NCBI GenBank assembly: GCA_028066245.1
Contig: JALCBR010000005.1
Span: forward strand, 42,977-106,976
Source of the DNA: Pirellulales bacterium
GTDB taxonomy: Bacteria; Planctomycetota; Planctomycetia; Pirellulales; S012-138
Reading direction: 5' to 3'
DNA: 64,000 nt
Shown here: piece after piece, positions 46,242 through 55,054 of the stretch
How positions within the stretch are numbered: position 1 is the stretch's first letter
How the letters are laid out: each line of letters opens with the position of its first letter
Translations under genes and position numbers: made by a program
The notes under the pieces: model-generated
What the model was told of the DNA's origin: nothing
Database searches by the model: none
What the model saw: the letters and a program-made list of their open reading frames with translations, nothing else

Positions 46242-46640
46242 TTAGTAGACTTCGATCTCGTTGACGAGCGCTTCTTGGTTGAGCAGTTCCATTGCTGCAT
46301 GCTGTGCCTGCTGCTTGCAGTAGAACGTTGCACAACGACCAGCGATGGTGACGGATTCCGCGGAGACATCAATTCGCAACCCGCGGACGCGATCACCCGT
46401 TAGCCGGCGAATCGCGGCTTCGAGCCGTGCCACCAACAGTGCTGTTTCTGGGATCCGAACGCTGGAGATATTCGCTGTGTTCGGTGTCCTCGGACGCTGA
46501 TACTCGGTTGAAGCTTCGGCTTCCGCTAACGATGGCTTGGCGTCCGGACTGTTATCGTCCGGGAAATCATGGTCCCGTGCCGCGCGCTCTCGGAACGCCG
46601 GGTCCGGATCTGGACCATGGGGAAATGATGAAGAGTGCAT
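46242..46640 (-). CDS. BON-like domain protein
   Basis: A 132-residue protein. The first 60 residues are polar and disordered. From about 65 a BON-like domain follows (LVARLEAAIRRLTGDRVRGL, IDVSAESVTIAGRCATFYCK, ending EALVNEIEVY). BON domains, as in OsmY, bind lipids or other envelope partners. No signal peptide is seen, so it may be cytoplasmic, unlike OsmY. The cysteine pair in the CATFYC segment is unusual for the fold. I regard the domain call as likely but not certain. It lies between two AT-rich or repeat-bearing gaps and diverges from the phosphorylase gene. Confidence 0.75.
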   Translation of the reverse strand: MHSSSFPHGPDPDPAFRERAARDHDFPDDNSPDAKPSLAEAEASTEYQRPRTPNTANISSVRIPETALLVARLEAAIRRLTGDRVRGLRIDVSAESVTIAGRCATFYCKQQAQHAAMELLNQEALVNEIEVY

Positions 46641-46912
46641 TTTGCAATCCGTTGCTGGCGAACATTCATGCTCGCCAAAGTGAGTCCGTGGCCGTCAACC
46701 ATCGACAGCCTGTTGTTCACGCAAAGCCGCGAACAGCCCAAAGAAAATTATCAGCATCCTGCCGCAAGTGTCAAGCAAGCGAGCCAACAACGGACGTTGT
46801 TGGCGATGTGTGCGGCGATTGATAGACTCGTGACGCTGAGAGCAAGCAGGCAGAGCGCGCCTTTCCGCGCGCAAAGTTATTCAAACGCCATTTCCATGTG
46901 ATTGATTCCGCG

Positions 46913-47734
46913 ATGATCGAACTGTTTTCCCAGATTGAAGAGGCTGTGCGGTTCATTCGCGCAAGCTGGCAAGCCGAGGCAACCCATGGTCTGATCTTGG
47001 GCACCGGGTTGGGGCCGCTGGCGGAAGAGATTGAAACGGAATGCGCCATTCCCTATGAGCAGATCCCCCACTTTCCCAAAAGCACTTCCATTGGCCATGC
47101 CGGCAACCTGCTGTGCGGCAAACTGGCAGGCAAGTCCATCGTCGCCATGGAAGGGAGGTTTCACGCCTACGAAGGTTATACGCACCGGCAACTCACGTTT
47201 CCCGTGCGTGTAATGAAGTCGCTGGGTGCCGGGACGTTGGTTGTTTCCAACGCTTGTGGCGGCATGAATCCCAACTTCGCTCTGGCGGACATCATGGTGA
47301 TTGACGACCACATCAACCTGATGCTGGACAATCCGCTGGTGGGAGTGAACGACGACCGTCTTGGACCGCGGTTTCCAGACATGTGCTGCCCCTATGATCC
47401 GGAGTTGATTGAACGTTCACTGGCCATCGCCCGACGGGAAAACTTCGCCGCGCACAAAGGCGTTTATGTTGGCGTGACCGGGCCCAACCTGGAAACCCGC
47501 GCGGAGTACCGATTTCTACGAACGATCGGCGCTGATGCCGTGGGGATGTCCACGGTGCCGGAAGTCCTGGTCGCCGTGCACGCAGGCATGAAGGTGCTTG
47601 GCCTGTCCGTGATTACCGACCTGTGCTTCCCTGACTCGCTGCACCCGGTCAACATCGAGGAAATCCTCAAGACGGCCGCCGAAGCCGAGCCGAAGTTGCG
47701 AAAGATTGTGACCGGCGTGCTGGCGGAGGATTGA
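46913..47734 (+). CDS. Purine-nucleoside phosphorylase
   Basis: A 273-residue PNP of the trimeric class. LILGTGLGPLAEEIE carries the phosphate-binding site, then GRFHAYEGYT, VVSNACGGMNPNFALADIMVI with DDHINLM, and GVTGPNLETRAEYR with the base-site glutamate. It cleaves purine ribonucleosides with phosphate to base and ribose 1-phosphate for salvage. Start choice: the ATG at 46913 gives MIELFSQIEEA, which fits the family; an in-frame GTG at 46898 would add five residues. It converges on fmdB, with 48 bases between stops. The upstream 272-base divergent gap shows no clear promoter. Confidence 0.94.
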   Translation: MIELFSQIEEAVRFIRASWQAEATHGLILGTGLGPLAEEIETECAIPYEQIPHFPKSTSIGHAGNLLCGKLAGKSIVAMEGRFHAYEGYTHRQLTFPVRVMKSLGAGTLVVSNACGGMNPNFALADIMVIDDHINLMLDNPLVGVNDDRLGPRFPDMCCPYDPELIERSLAIARRENFAAHKGVYVGVTGPNLETRAEYRFLRTIGADAVGMSTVPEVLVAVHAGMKVLGLSVITDLCFPDSLHPVNIEEILKTAAEAEPKLRKIVTGVLAED

Positions 47735-47782
47735 GCGACGATCCCAATGAGCGCAACGGACTCCTCAATGAGCTTCAACCGG

Positions 47783-48112
47783 TTATTTCTTCTTACCGCC
47801 TTTGCCGGTTGTTCCACTGCTGGAGTCAGAAGAACTCTTGGAGGATGAATCTGACGAGGAACTTGAAGAATCTTTCTTGCCGCTGTCGCTCGATTTCTTG
47901 GCTGCTTCCGCGCCTTTCTTATAGCTCTCGCTGCGGTAGTCCGTTTCGTAGAAGCCAGAGCCTTTAAACATGACCGCCGCGCCGGTGCCGAACAACCGCC
48001 GCAGCTTGAGCTTGCCGCACTCTGGGCACTTGCGTTTCACCGGTTCTGTAATCGACTGAAACAACTCAAACGTATGTTCACAACTGTCGCAAACGTAGTC
48101 GTAGGTCGGCAC
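47783..48112 (-). CDS. FmdB-family zinc-ribbon protein
   Basis: A 109-residue protein. The N-terminal FmdB zinc ribbon has two CxxC pairs (PTYDYVCDSCEHTF, C8 and C11; KCPECG, C29 and C32). From residue 70 the tail is almost only S, K, D and G (DSSSSSSDSSSKSSSD), unlike short FmdB proteins. Function is unknown; the ribbon suggests nucleic-acid or protein binding. It follows grpE by 64 bases on the same strand and is probably in the chaperone operon. Confidence 0.88.
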   Translation of the reverse strand: MPTYDYVCDSCEHTFELFQSITEPVKRKCPECGKLKLRRLFGTGAAVMFKGSGFYETDYRSESYKKGAEAAKKSSDSGKKDSSSSSSDSSSKSSSDSSSGTTGKGGKKK

Positions 48113-48176
48113 GGACGAAATCCTCGGTTAATCGGTCGGTCAACAGTGTGATTCCCATCGCGTCATGCTCGCCGCG

Positions 48177-48788
48177 CTAGTTCTCTTCGGCTGCCTGAGC
48201 GACGATGACTTTGGCGGGCCGGACAACGCGCCCGCCCAGCTGAAAGCCCACTTGAACGACATGCAGCACAGTTCCGGGTTCAGCCTCGGCGTCTGGCTGT
48301 TGACTAACGGCCTCGTGCAAGTCCGGATCGAACGGGCGGCCTTCGGCTTCAATCTGTTGCAACCCGTGCTGCGCAAGCACCTCCTGCATCTGGTGGGCGA
48401 CCATCTGAACGCCCTGCAACAGAGAGCCTTCTTCGCCAGCCTGCTGCGCGGCTTCCAAAGCTCGTTGCATGTTGTCGACCACCGGTAGCAGGTCACGCGC
48501 GATGTTAACCGCCGCGTAGCGTTGGGAATCCTGGATTTCCCGCTGCGCCCGTTTGCGATAATTGTCAAAGTCCGCTTGGGCGCGGAGCGCGCGATCGCGC
48601 GAGTGAGCCAGCTCTTCCCGCAGCGTTTCCAGCTCGTTCTCATCGTCCTGAGGAGCGCCAGCAGCGGCTTCCTCGGGCACGGCGGAAGCTTCCACATCGT
48701 CAGCAAGAGTGACGGGTTGCTCCACGGACACGCGTTCTTCTTCCTGCGAGCCGTCTTCCGGAGTCGGATTATTCTCTTTCGCGAGCAC
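48177..48788 (-). CDS. grpE: GrpE nucleotide-exchange factor
   Basis: A 203-residue GrpE. After an acidic disordered N-terminus (about 1-50) comes the coiled coil (LETLREELAHSRDRALRAQADFDNYRKRAQ in parts) and the beta-wing domain (LLPVVDNMQRALEAAQ, HGLQQIEAEGRPFDPDLHEAV). It drives ADP release from DnaK as a dimer. No dnaK lies in the window, so DnaK is supplied from elsewhere. It begins 48 bases after the dnaJ stop. Confidence 0.95.
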   Translation of the reverse strand: MLAKENNPTPEDGSQEEERVSVEQPVTLADDVEASAVPEEAAAGAPQDDENELETLREELAHSRDRALRAQADFDNYRKRAQREIQDSQRYAAVNIARDLLPVVDNMQRALEAAQQAGEEGSLLQGVQMVAHQMQEVLAQHGLQQIEAEGRPFDPDLHEAVSQQPDAEAEPGTVLHVVQVGFQLGGRVVRPAKVIVAQAAEEN

Positions 48789-48836
48789 TGTGGTCCTCTT
48801 GGCTGCGTCGCCGTGGGAACGACGTTCGTCTGTCTT

Positions 48837-50042
48837 CTATTTCTTGCGAGCGGATTTCTTCACAGACTTCTTACTCGTGGATTTCCTATCGTCCGAGTCG
48901 TCAAGCGCGTCTTCCACTTCCGGAGCGAAGTAATCCTTGAGCTTCTCGAAAAAGCTCTTGCGGTGCGGTGTGACTTCCTTGTGATCCAACTCGGCCAATT
49001 CCCGCAACAACTCTTCCTGCCGCGATGTGAGTTTCTTGGGGACGTCAATCATGACTTGCACGTGCAGGTCGCCTGGTGATCCACCGCGGAGGTCTGGCAT
49101 GCCGCGTCGTTTCATGCGGAAAACTTCGCCTGCTTGAGTACCGGCGGGGATGGTGAGTTCTTCCGGCCCGTCCAGTGTGGGAACTTCCACTGAAGCGCCA
49201 AGCGTCGCCTGCGGATACGTGATGGGCAATTGGCAGATCAAGTGCGGGCCTTCCCGCTCAAACAGTGGATGCGGACGAATGGCAATATCCACATAGCAAT
49301 CACCGGCCGGTCCACCGTTGGGACTGGGTTCTCCTTCTCCTGAAAGCCGCAACCGGCTGCCGTGATCCACGCCGGCGGGAATATTGACTTCCCGAGTTAC
49401 CGTAGCGCGGACAAAGCCCGACCCTCGACAGTCCCCGCAAGGGTCCGAAATGGTCTGCCCTTCCCCGCGGCAATGCGGGCAGGTCGTCTGCATACGGAAG
49501 ATGCCGTTTTGCTGGATGACTTGTCCATGGCCACCGCAGTACGAACAAGACTCGACCTGGCTACCTGGTTCGGCACCGGAGCCATCACACGTTTGACAGG
49601 CGGAATGCCGCTTGATGCGGATCGATTTCCTCACGCCGCGGGCGGCTTCTAACAAGTCAATGGTCAAGTCACAACTGACATGGCGCCCACGAGAGGCTCC
49701 ACGTCGTCCGCTGCCTCCGCCAAACAGATCGCCAAATGAACCGCCGGAAAAGATATCCGCAAAGGCCGAGAAGATGTCGTTGACATCGCGGAACTGGGCG
49801 CCGCCTTCCACACCAGCGTGACCGTACCGATCATAACGGGCACGCTTCTGGTCATCGCTGAGAATCTCGAAAGCTTCCGCGCATTCCTTGAACCGCGTTA
49901 CGGCTTCGTCGTCGCCCGGGTTTTTGTCGGGGTGATACTTGATCGCCAGGCGTCGGTAGGACGCGGAGATTTCGTCCGCGCTGGCCGAGCGGCTGATCTC
50001 CAAGACTTCGTAGTAGTCGCGTTTGCCTGACATTGTCGACAT
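48837..50042 (-). CDS. dnaJ: DnaJ-type cochaperone
   Basis: A 401-residue type I DnaJ. The J domain (about 8-75) has HPD in YHPDKNPGDDEAV. A G/F region with ISAFADIFSGGSFGDLFGGG follows, then a zinc finger of four CxxCxGxG-type repeats (CQTCDGSG, CSYCGGHG, CPHCRGEG, CGDCRGSG) and the substrate-binding domain. The C-terminal tail is K/S-rich (KSTSKKSVKKSARKK). It delivers substrates to DnaK. Start is ATG at 50042 or the in-frame ATG at 50033; neither has a good ribosome site. Location between groEL1 and grpE makes a chaperone operon. Confidence 0.95.
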   Translation of the reverse strand: MSTMSGKRDYYEVLEISRSASADEISASYRRLAIKYHPDKNPGDDEAVTRFKECAEAFEILSDDQKRARYDRYGHAGVEGGAQFRDVNDIFSAFADIFSGGSFGDLFGGGSGRRGASRGRHVSCDLTIDLLEAARGVRKSIRIKRHSACQTCDGSGAEPGSQVESCSYCGGHGQVIQQNGIFRMQTTCPHCRGEGQTISDPCGDCRGSGFVRATVTREVNIPAGVDHGSRLRLSGEGEPSPNGGPAGDCYVDIAIRPHPLFEREGPHLICQLPITYPQATLGASVEVPTLDGPEELTIPAGTQAGEVFRMKRRGMPDLRGGSPGDLHVQVMIDVPKKLTSRQEELLRELAELDHKEVTPHRKSFFEKLKDYFAPEVEDALDDSDDRKSTSKKSVKKSARKK

Positions 50043-50385
50043 GACGATTCGTTTGCATATTCGCGGGAATGGAAGCTGCCTTTGGGGGACGGTCCCGTCC
50101 GCATACTATCTTGCAAATTGTCTCTGTTCTTTATCGATTCCGCGATTGTTGCCAGTGAATCGTACCCAGCGTCGATTCTGGAGAGAAGGAACGAGAGCGA
50201 CAGCAGGCAAGGGTTAGGCGGATTGCAGGGGTTGCCGCGCGTTGTGTGGCCGATCGCAAGACTGACTGCGGGCTCATCTCCATTCGCGCAAGCAGACCAC
50301 TTCGTTCTCGCCGAAGCGGCCCGCTGCTTGTGTGCTGAGAGCGCGATAAGCGCCGGCTGCTCTCACCCGATGTGATCTCCGCACG
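50043..50385 (-). terminator. Gap between groEL1 and dnaJ with a terminator-like hairpin
   Basis: This 343-base gap has no gene. A stem TGAGAGC (50336-50342) and GCTCTCA (50359-50365), with inner GCGC pairing on the minus strand, lies 21 bases after the groEL1 stop and looks like a terminator without a U-run. The dnaJ promoter should lie in the rest of the gap, but none was clear. So dnaJ-grpE-fmdB may be a separate transcript. Confidence 0.45.
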
Positions 50386-52005
50386 TTAGCGGATGCTGCC
50401 TTCCACGCGCGATCGTTCTTTGTCCTCTTTCTCAAGATTGGTTACCAGCGCTTCGGTGGTCAGCATCAAGCCGGCGATGCTGGCGGCGTTAGCCAACGCC
50501 GTGCGGACGACCTTGAGCGGATCAATGATGCCGGCTTTGACCATATCGACATATTCGGCACTGCTGGCGTCATAGCCTACGCGTTCTCCTTTTTGGCGAA
50601 CGGTATCGACAACCACGGAACCATCGATTCCGGTGTTGTCCGCAATCTGCCGACAAGGAGCTTCAATAGCTGAGGCAACGATGTCAAAGCCAATCTTCTC
50701 ATCACCTTTGCCACTCTTGCGGGCAGCGGTAACGGCTTCGCCGCAGCGAACCAGAGCCACACCGCCGCCAGGCAAGATGCCCTCTTCCACGGCGGCGCGT
50801 GTGGCATGCAGCGCGTCTTCCACGCGCGCTTTGCGTTGTTTCATGTCCGCCTCCGTGGCTCCACCGACGGAGATGATGGCCACGCCACCGGTCAACTTGG
50901 CGAGACGCTCTTGCAGCTTTTCGCGATCGTAGTCGCTATCGGAGTTTTCAATCGCGGTGCGAATCTGGGCGATTCGCTTCTGGATATCAGCCTTACTGCC
51001 GGCGCCTTGAACAATAGTGGTATCGTTCTTGTCGACGCGAACTTGCTTGGCACGACCGAGTTGATCGATCTTGAGGTTCTCCAACTTGATGCCAAGGTCT
51101 TCACTGATCAATTGACCGCCGGTCAGCACGGCAATGTCACCCAGCATGGCTTTGCGGCGATCGCCGAAGCCAGGCGCCTTGACGGCACAGACATTGAGGA
51201 TGTTGCGAAGACGGTTAACAACCAAAGCCGCCAGCGCTTCACCTTCCACGTCCTCAGCGATGATCAACAGCGGCTTGCCTGTCTGGCTGATCTGCTCCAA
51301 CATCGGAACCATTTCGCGGACGTTGGAGAGCTTCTTCTCGAAGATCAGAATATGGGCATCTTCCAGCACGCACTCCATATCGCCCGGCTTGTTGACGAAA
51401 TACGGCGAGAGGTAACCCTTGTCAAACTGCATGCCTTCGACGAAGTCCAACGACGTCTCCATGGATTTGCCTTCTTCCACGGTGATCACGCCATCTTTGC
51501 CAACTTGCTCCATGGCGTCAGCCAGGAGATCGCCAATCTGCCGATCACTGTTAGCAGAAATGCTGCCCACTTGAGCGATCTCTTCCTTCTTGTTGACCGG
51601 CTTGGCCATGCCTTGCAGGTGTTCAATGGCGGCATCTGCGGCCTTTTCAATGCCACGGCGAACGGCGGCCGGATTGCTGCCGGCGGTGATGTTTCGCAAG
51701 CCTTCTTTGAAGATGGCCCGGGCAAGCACGGTGGCCGTGGTCGTTCCGTCACCGGCGATGTCCGATGTCTTACTGGCGACCTCATTGACCAGCTTGGCGC
51801 CCATGTTCTCAAAGCGATCTTCCAGTTCAACCTCTTTGGAAACTGTGACACCGTCCTTGGTGACCGTCGGTCCGCCAAAGGACTTGTTGATGATCACGTT
51901 TCGGCCGGTGGGGCCCATTGTCACAGCCACGGCATTGGCGAGCTTTTCAACGCCTTTGAGCAGTCGACCGCGGGCGAGATCGTCAAATAACAGTTGTTTG
52001 GCCAC
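50386..52005 (-). CDS. groEL: Chaperonin GroEL, paralog without GGM tail
   Basis: A 539-residue GroEL. The ATPase motifs are intact ([30 protein letters not shown] with the catalytic Asp, [13 protein letters not shown]). The C-terminus ends in [15 protein letters not shown], without the GGM repeats of housekeeping GroEL. It follows groES by 127 bases, suggesting groES-groEL1 transcription. Planctomycetes and other PVC bacteria carry several GroELs; the GGM-less copies are often specialised. It lies downstream of groEL2. No CIRCE element was found in the groES or groEL upstream regions. Confidence 0.95.
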   Translation of the reverse strand: MAKQLLFDDLARGRLLKGVEKLANAVAVTMGPTGRNVIINKSFGGPTVTKDGVTVSKEVELEDRFENMGAKLVNEVASKTSDIAGDGTTTATVLARAIFKEGLRNITAGSNPAAVRRGIEKAADAAIEHLQGMAKPVNKKEEIAQVGSISANSDRQIGDLLADAMEQVGKDGVITVEEGKSMETSLDFVEGMQFDKGYLSPYFVNKPGDMECVLEDAHILIFEKKLSNVREMVPMLEQISQTGKPLLIIAEDVEGEALAALVVNRLRNILNVCAVKAPGFGDRRKAMLGDIAVLTGGQLISEDLGIKLENLKIDQLGRAKQVRVDKNDTTIVQGAGSKADIQKRIAQIRTAIENSDSDYDREKLQERLAKLTGGVAIISVGGATEADMKQRKARVEDALHATRAAVEEGILPGGGVALVRCGEAVTAARKSGKGDEKIGFDIVASAIEAPCRQIADNTGIDGSVVVDTVRQKGERVGYDASSAEYVDMVKAGIIDPLKVVRTALANAASIAGLMLTTEALVTNLEKEDKERSRVEGSIR

Positions 52006-52131
52006 GATGGCCTCCTGGTTGGTTATGTGAGGTGTTCTGGTGTGAAATCCGCCCGGCGATGACCGCCGATGGCGATGTTGTTCTCAAGGAGGTGGACAAG
52101 CAACTGCGATGCAGAAGCCGCGAACAGCAAC

Positions 52132-52422
52132 CTACGAAACGACTTTGGCTAGGATGTCCGTCTCCCGCATGATCTTCAGATCCTTGCCGGAAACTTCCAC
52201 ATCACTGCCGGCGTACCGGCCATAGATGACTTCATCACCGATCGTGATGGAAAGACTTCCGCGCTCGCCGGAATCCATCAATTTACCGGGACCTACGGAG
52301 ACAACAGTTCCCCGTTGCGGCTTCTCTTGGGCGGAATCCGGTAGCACGATCCCACCAGAGGTCACTTCTTCCGCGCTCATTGGTTCAACCACAACACGAT
52401 CATCAAGTGGACGGAGATTCAT
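52132..52422 (-). CDS. groES: Co-chaperonin GroES
   Basis: A 96-residue GroES. NLRPLDDRVVVEPMSAEEV opens the fold, the mobile loop is TSGGIVLPDSAQEKP, and GKDLKIMRETDILAKV closes it. It caps the GroEL chamber. The ATG at 52422 is chosen because AAGGAA lies about 8 bases upstream and the first residues match the family; the open frame continues upstream without support. The gene lies between the two groEL genes, so one GroES may serve both. Confidence 0.96.
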   Translation of the reverse strand: MNLRPLDDRVVVEPMSAEEVTSGGIVLPDSAQEKPQRGTVVSVGPGKLMDSGERGSLSITIGDEVIYGRYAGSDVEVSGKDLKIMRETDILAKVVS

Positions 52423-52536
52423 CAATGGTTTCCTTCTATGCCGTTGTGTGATGTTGTTGTTTGTTATTTTGAAGAGATGCCCGGAGGGCCAGGTTTGTGG
52501 CGAACGCCCACAGGCTGTTGATTCATCAAGCAATGT

Positions 52537-52555
52537 GAATCCCAAATGGGGATTC
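52537..52555. terminator. Hairpin between groEL2 and groES
   Basis: GAATCCC-AAATG-GGGATTC is a perfect 7-bp stem with a 5-base loop, 33 bases after the groEL2 stop and 115 bases before the groES start. No U-run follows on the minus strand. It may be an intercistronic processing or attenuation structure that sets the ratio of groEL2 to groES-groEL1. Confidence 0.4.
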
Positions 52556-52587
52556 TCAAACGCTGTGATGGCGTTTCAGCCAGCCTA

Positions 52588-54324
52588 TTAGAGCCCCATG
52601 CCACCCATTCCTCCCATGTCCATGCCACCCATGCCTCCCATTCCTCCGCCCATGCCACCCATACCTCCCATGCCGCCGCCCATACCACCCATTCCTCCCA
52701 TGCCATGGTCATGGTCGTGGTGGTCGCCTTCGTCCTCTTCTTCCTTGGGAATATCAGTGATAAGGGAATCAGTGGTCAGCAGCAGCGCCGCGACGCTGGC
52801 CGCATTTTGTAGCGCAGTCCGCGTGACCTTGGCCGGATCAATAATGCCGAAGGAGATCATGTCACCGTAGCGGTCGCCGTCAGCATCGTAGCCTTCGTTT
52901 TTGGCTTTGAGTTGGCGAACGCGATTGACGACAACGGCACCGTCCAGACCAGCGTTTTCCGCGATGTAACGCAACGGGTAGTTGAGCACATTGGCAACGA
53001 TCTGCGCGCCCATGGCTTCATCACCTTCCAGATCCAGCTTGCCGATAGCCTTCTCACAACGGATCAAAGCGACTCCACCACCGGGCACGATGCCTTCTTC
53101 CAGCGCGGCTTGCGTGGCAGACTTGGCGTCTTCCAGCAACGCCTTGCGTTCTTTCATTTCCGTTTCTGTCGCCGCGCCGCAGTTGATTTGGGCGACGCCA
53201 CCGGCCAACTTGGCGAGACGTTCCTGGAGTTTCTCGCGGTCGTAGTCGCTATCGGTCGCGTCGATCTCTCGGCGGATTTGCTCCACGCGACCGTTGATAG
53301 CGGCCTTGCCACCGCTGCCACCTACGACGGTCGTCTTGTCGCTGGAGATGATGACCTTTTTGGCCTTGCCCAGGTTGTCCAGGCGAACCGATTCAAGATC
53401 GATCCCGAGATCCTTGAAGATGGCTTCTCCACCAGTCAGCACGGCGATATCGCCCAGCATCGCCTTACGACGATCGCCGTAACCCGGCGCCTTGACGGCG
53501 GCAATCTGCAAGATGCCACGGAGCTTGTTGACCACCAGTGTGGCCAAAGCTTCGCCTTCAATGTCTTCAGCAATGATCACCAGTGGCTTACCGGCTTTAC
53601 TGACGGCTTCCAGCAGCGGAACTAAATGCTTGGCGTTGGAGATCTTCTCTTCAAAGATCAGGAACAAGCAGTTGTCAAACTCCACCACCTGATCATCCTC
53701 ATTGGTGACGAAGTGCGGCGAGAGGAAGCCGCGGTCAAACTGCATACCTTCAACGACATCAACATAGGTCTCGGCACTGCGACCTTCCTCGACGGTAATA
53801 ACGCCATCTTTGCCGACCTTGAGGAAAGCTTCCGCCAGCACATCACCGATGGTGGAATCATTGTTGCCGGCGATGGATGCGACCTGCTTGATCTCGGTCT
53901 TGGCCTTCTCATTGATCTTGGTGGCCATGCGACCGATGGCTTCGACAACCTTTTCGGTGGCGAGGTGAATGCCGCGCGAGAGCGCCATTGCGTCCGCGCC
54001 GGCGGCGATCATTTTCAGGCCTTCGCGATAGATGGCTTCCGCCAGAACGGTGGCAGTTGTGGTTCCGTCACCTGCGACATCATTGGTCTTGCTGGCCGCT
54101 TCCTTGACCAGTTGAGCACCCAGGTTCTCGTAGGGGTCGTCCAGGTCGATATCTTCAGCCACGGTCACACCGTCTTTGGTGACTTTAGGTGAGCCCCAGC
54201 CTTTATCGAGGATCGCATTGCGACCGCGCGGGCCAAGCGTGCTGCGGACGGCTTTCGCCAATTTGCTAACGCCGGCAGCCAACGGGGCGCGGGCTTCTTC
54301 ATCAAAGACCATCTGCTTTGCCAC
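52588..54324 (-). CDS. groEL: Chaperonin GroEL, copy with GGM tail
   Basis: A 578-residue GroEL. ATPase motifs are intact ([48 protein letters not shown]). The end carries a histidine/acidic stretch ([16 protein letters not shown]) and a long GGM repeat tail (about residues 545-578), as in housekeeping GroEL but longer than the usual 13-residue tail. The tail lies inside the chaperonin cavity. The gene stands first in the minus-strand chaperone block. The D/H cluster before the tail is unusual and could bind metal. Confidence 0.96.
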   Translation of the reverse strand: MAKQMVFDEEARAPLAAGVSKLAKAVRSTLGPRGRNAILDKGWGSPKVTKDGVTVAEDIDLDDPYENLGAQLVKEAASKTNDVAGDGTTTATVLAEAIYREGLKMIAAGADAMALSRGIHLATEKVVEAIGRMATKINEKAKTEIKQVASIAGNNDSTIGDVLAEAFLKVGKDGVITVEEGRSAETYVDVVEGMQFDRGFLSPHFVTNEDDQVVEFDNCLFLIFEEKISNAKHLVPLLEAVSKAGKPLVIIAEDIEGEALATLVVNKLRGILQIAAVKAPGYGDRRKAMLGDIAVLTGGEAIFKDLGIDLESVRLDNLGKAKKVIISSDKTTVVGGSGGKAAINGRVEQIRREIDATDSDYDREKLQERLAKLAGGVAQINCGAATETEMKERKALLEDAKSATQAALEEGIVPGGGVALIRCEKAIGKLDLEGDEAMGAQIVANVLNYPLRYIAENAGLDGAVVVNRVRQLKAKNEGYDADGDRYGDMISFGIIDPAKVTRTALQNAASVAALLLTTDSLITDIPKEEEDEGDHHDHDHGMGGMGGMGGGMGGMGGMGGGMGGMGGMDMGGMGGMGL

Positions 54325-55054
54325 GATGAAATCCTCCGAGTGGATCTTGCGGAAATGCCGGAACGCTGTCGGTTGTGGTTTTGGCGGCGTTTTCAGCCCC
54401 TCAGGCGACCACGTCCGTTCGGCAGTTAGGAATTTTGGGGAGTCCTAAAGATGCACCGGCGGACGAAACGGCAGGCGCACCGCGAATGGCCGCCCCTAAA
54501 GGCAAGTGCCGTGCCGTGCCGGAACCCGTGGCTTAAACTTCTGGCACAAAATGGCTTATGGCGATAAACCTGCGATACGAGCATCAGGTCTAGGCGCTGT
54601 CAGAATGGCAGTCCCCAGCTCGATCTTGTTGGAGATGCCACGATCGTGGAAACACCATCGGCGAGGTATCACTTACTACGAAATGCGAGTACGGCACTTT
54701 CACAGTTGAGAAGCAAGGCCGGAGGTCGAGCACATGGCGCGGATGAGGCCAGATCCCCGGCGCAATTGCTCCTTATCACAATAAGCAAAGTGCCACGGCC
54801 AAAAAGCAAAGGGATATCACTAACACTTGCCCACAGGACTGTTCAGCGCTACGGCCTAATGAACGGTTGGCGACACTCTCAGAACCTCTGTTGGCCCGAT
54901 TCCGCTACGCTCCAGCTGGGCCAACAGAGAGGTGATTGAAGTCAAGGAAACTCTAACTTAGAAACTGGTATCACTTCGGGGGCGGGTCAGTTGCTAACTG
55001 GGAGATACATCCGTCAGCCAGCTGATCCATTCCCTATGAAGATTTGCACGTCGC
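54325..55054. other. Gap upstream of groEL2 with a perfect 12-bp hairpin
   Basis: This 730-base gap separates groEL2 from the HtrA-like gene. Short open frames exist but none has a ribosome site or family likeness. A perfect inverted repeat, CTCTGTTGGCCC (54886-54897) and GGGCCAACAGAG (54918-54929), with a 20-base loop lies about 126 bases past the HtrA stop and may end that transcript, although no U-run follows. The groEL2 promoter must be within 54325-54700; neither a CIRCE (TTAGCACTC-N9-GAGTGCTAA) nor a clear heat-shock sigma site was seen. Confidence 0.45.

Noticed and set aside
50806..51990. 394-codon plus-strand frame opposite groEL1
   Set aside because: Antisense shadow of a certain GroEL gene; no ribosome site or family likeness.
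54325..54700. CIRCE or sigma-32 type site before groEL2
   Set aside because: Neither TTAGCACTC with its inverted partner nor a convincing heat-shock -35/-10 pair was found on reading both strands.
54646..54939. 97-codon plus-strand frame in the groEL2 upstream gap
   Set aside because: GTG start, no ribosome site, no similarity, and it overlaps the 12-bp hairpin; likely chance.
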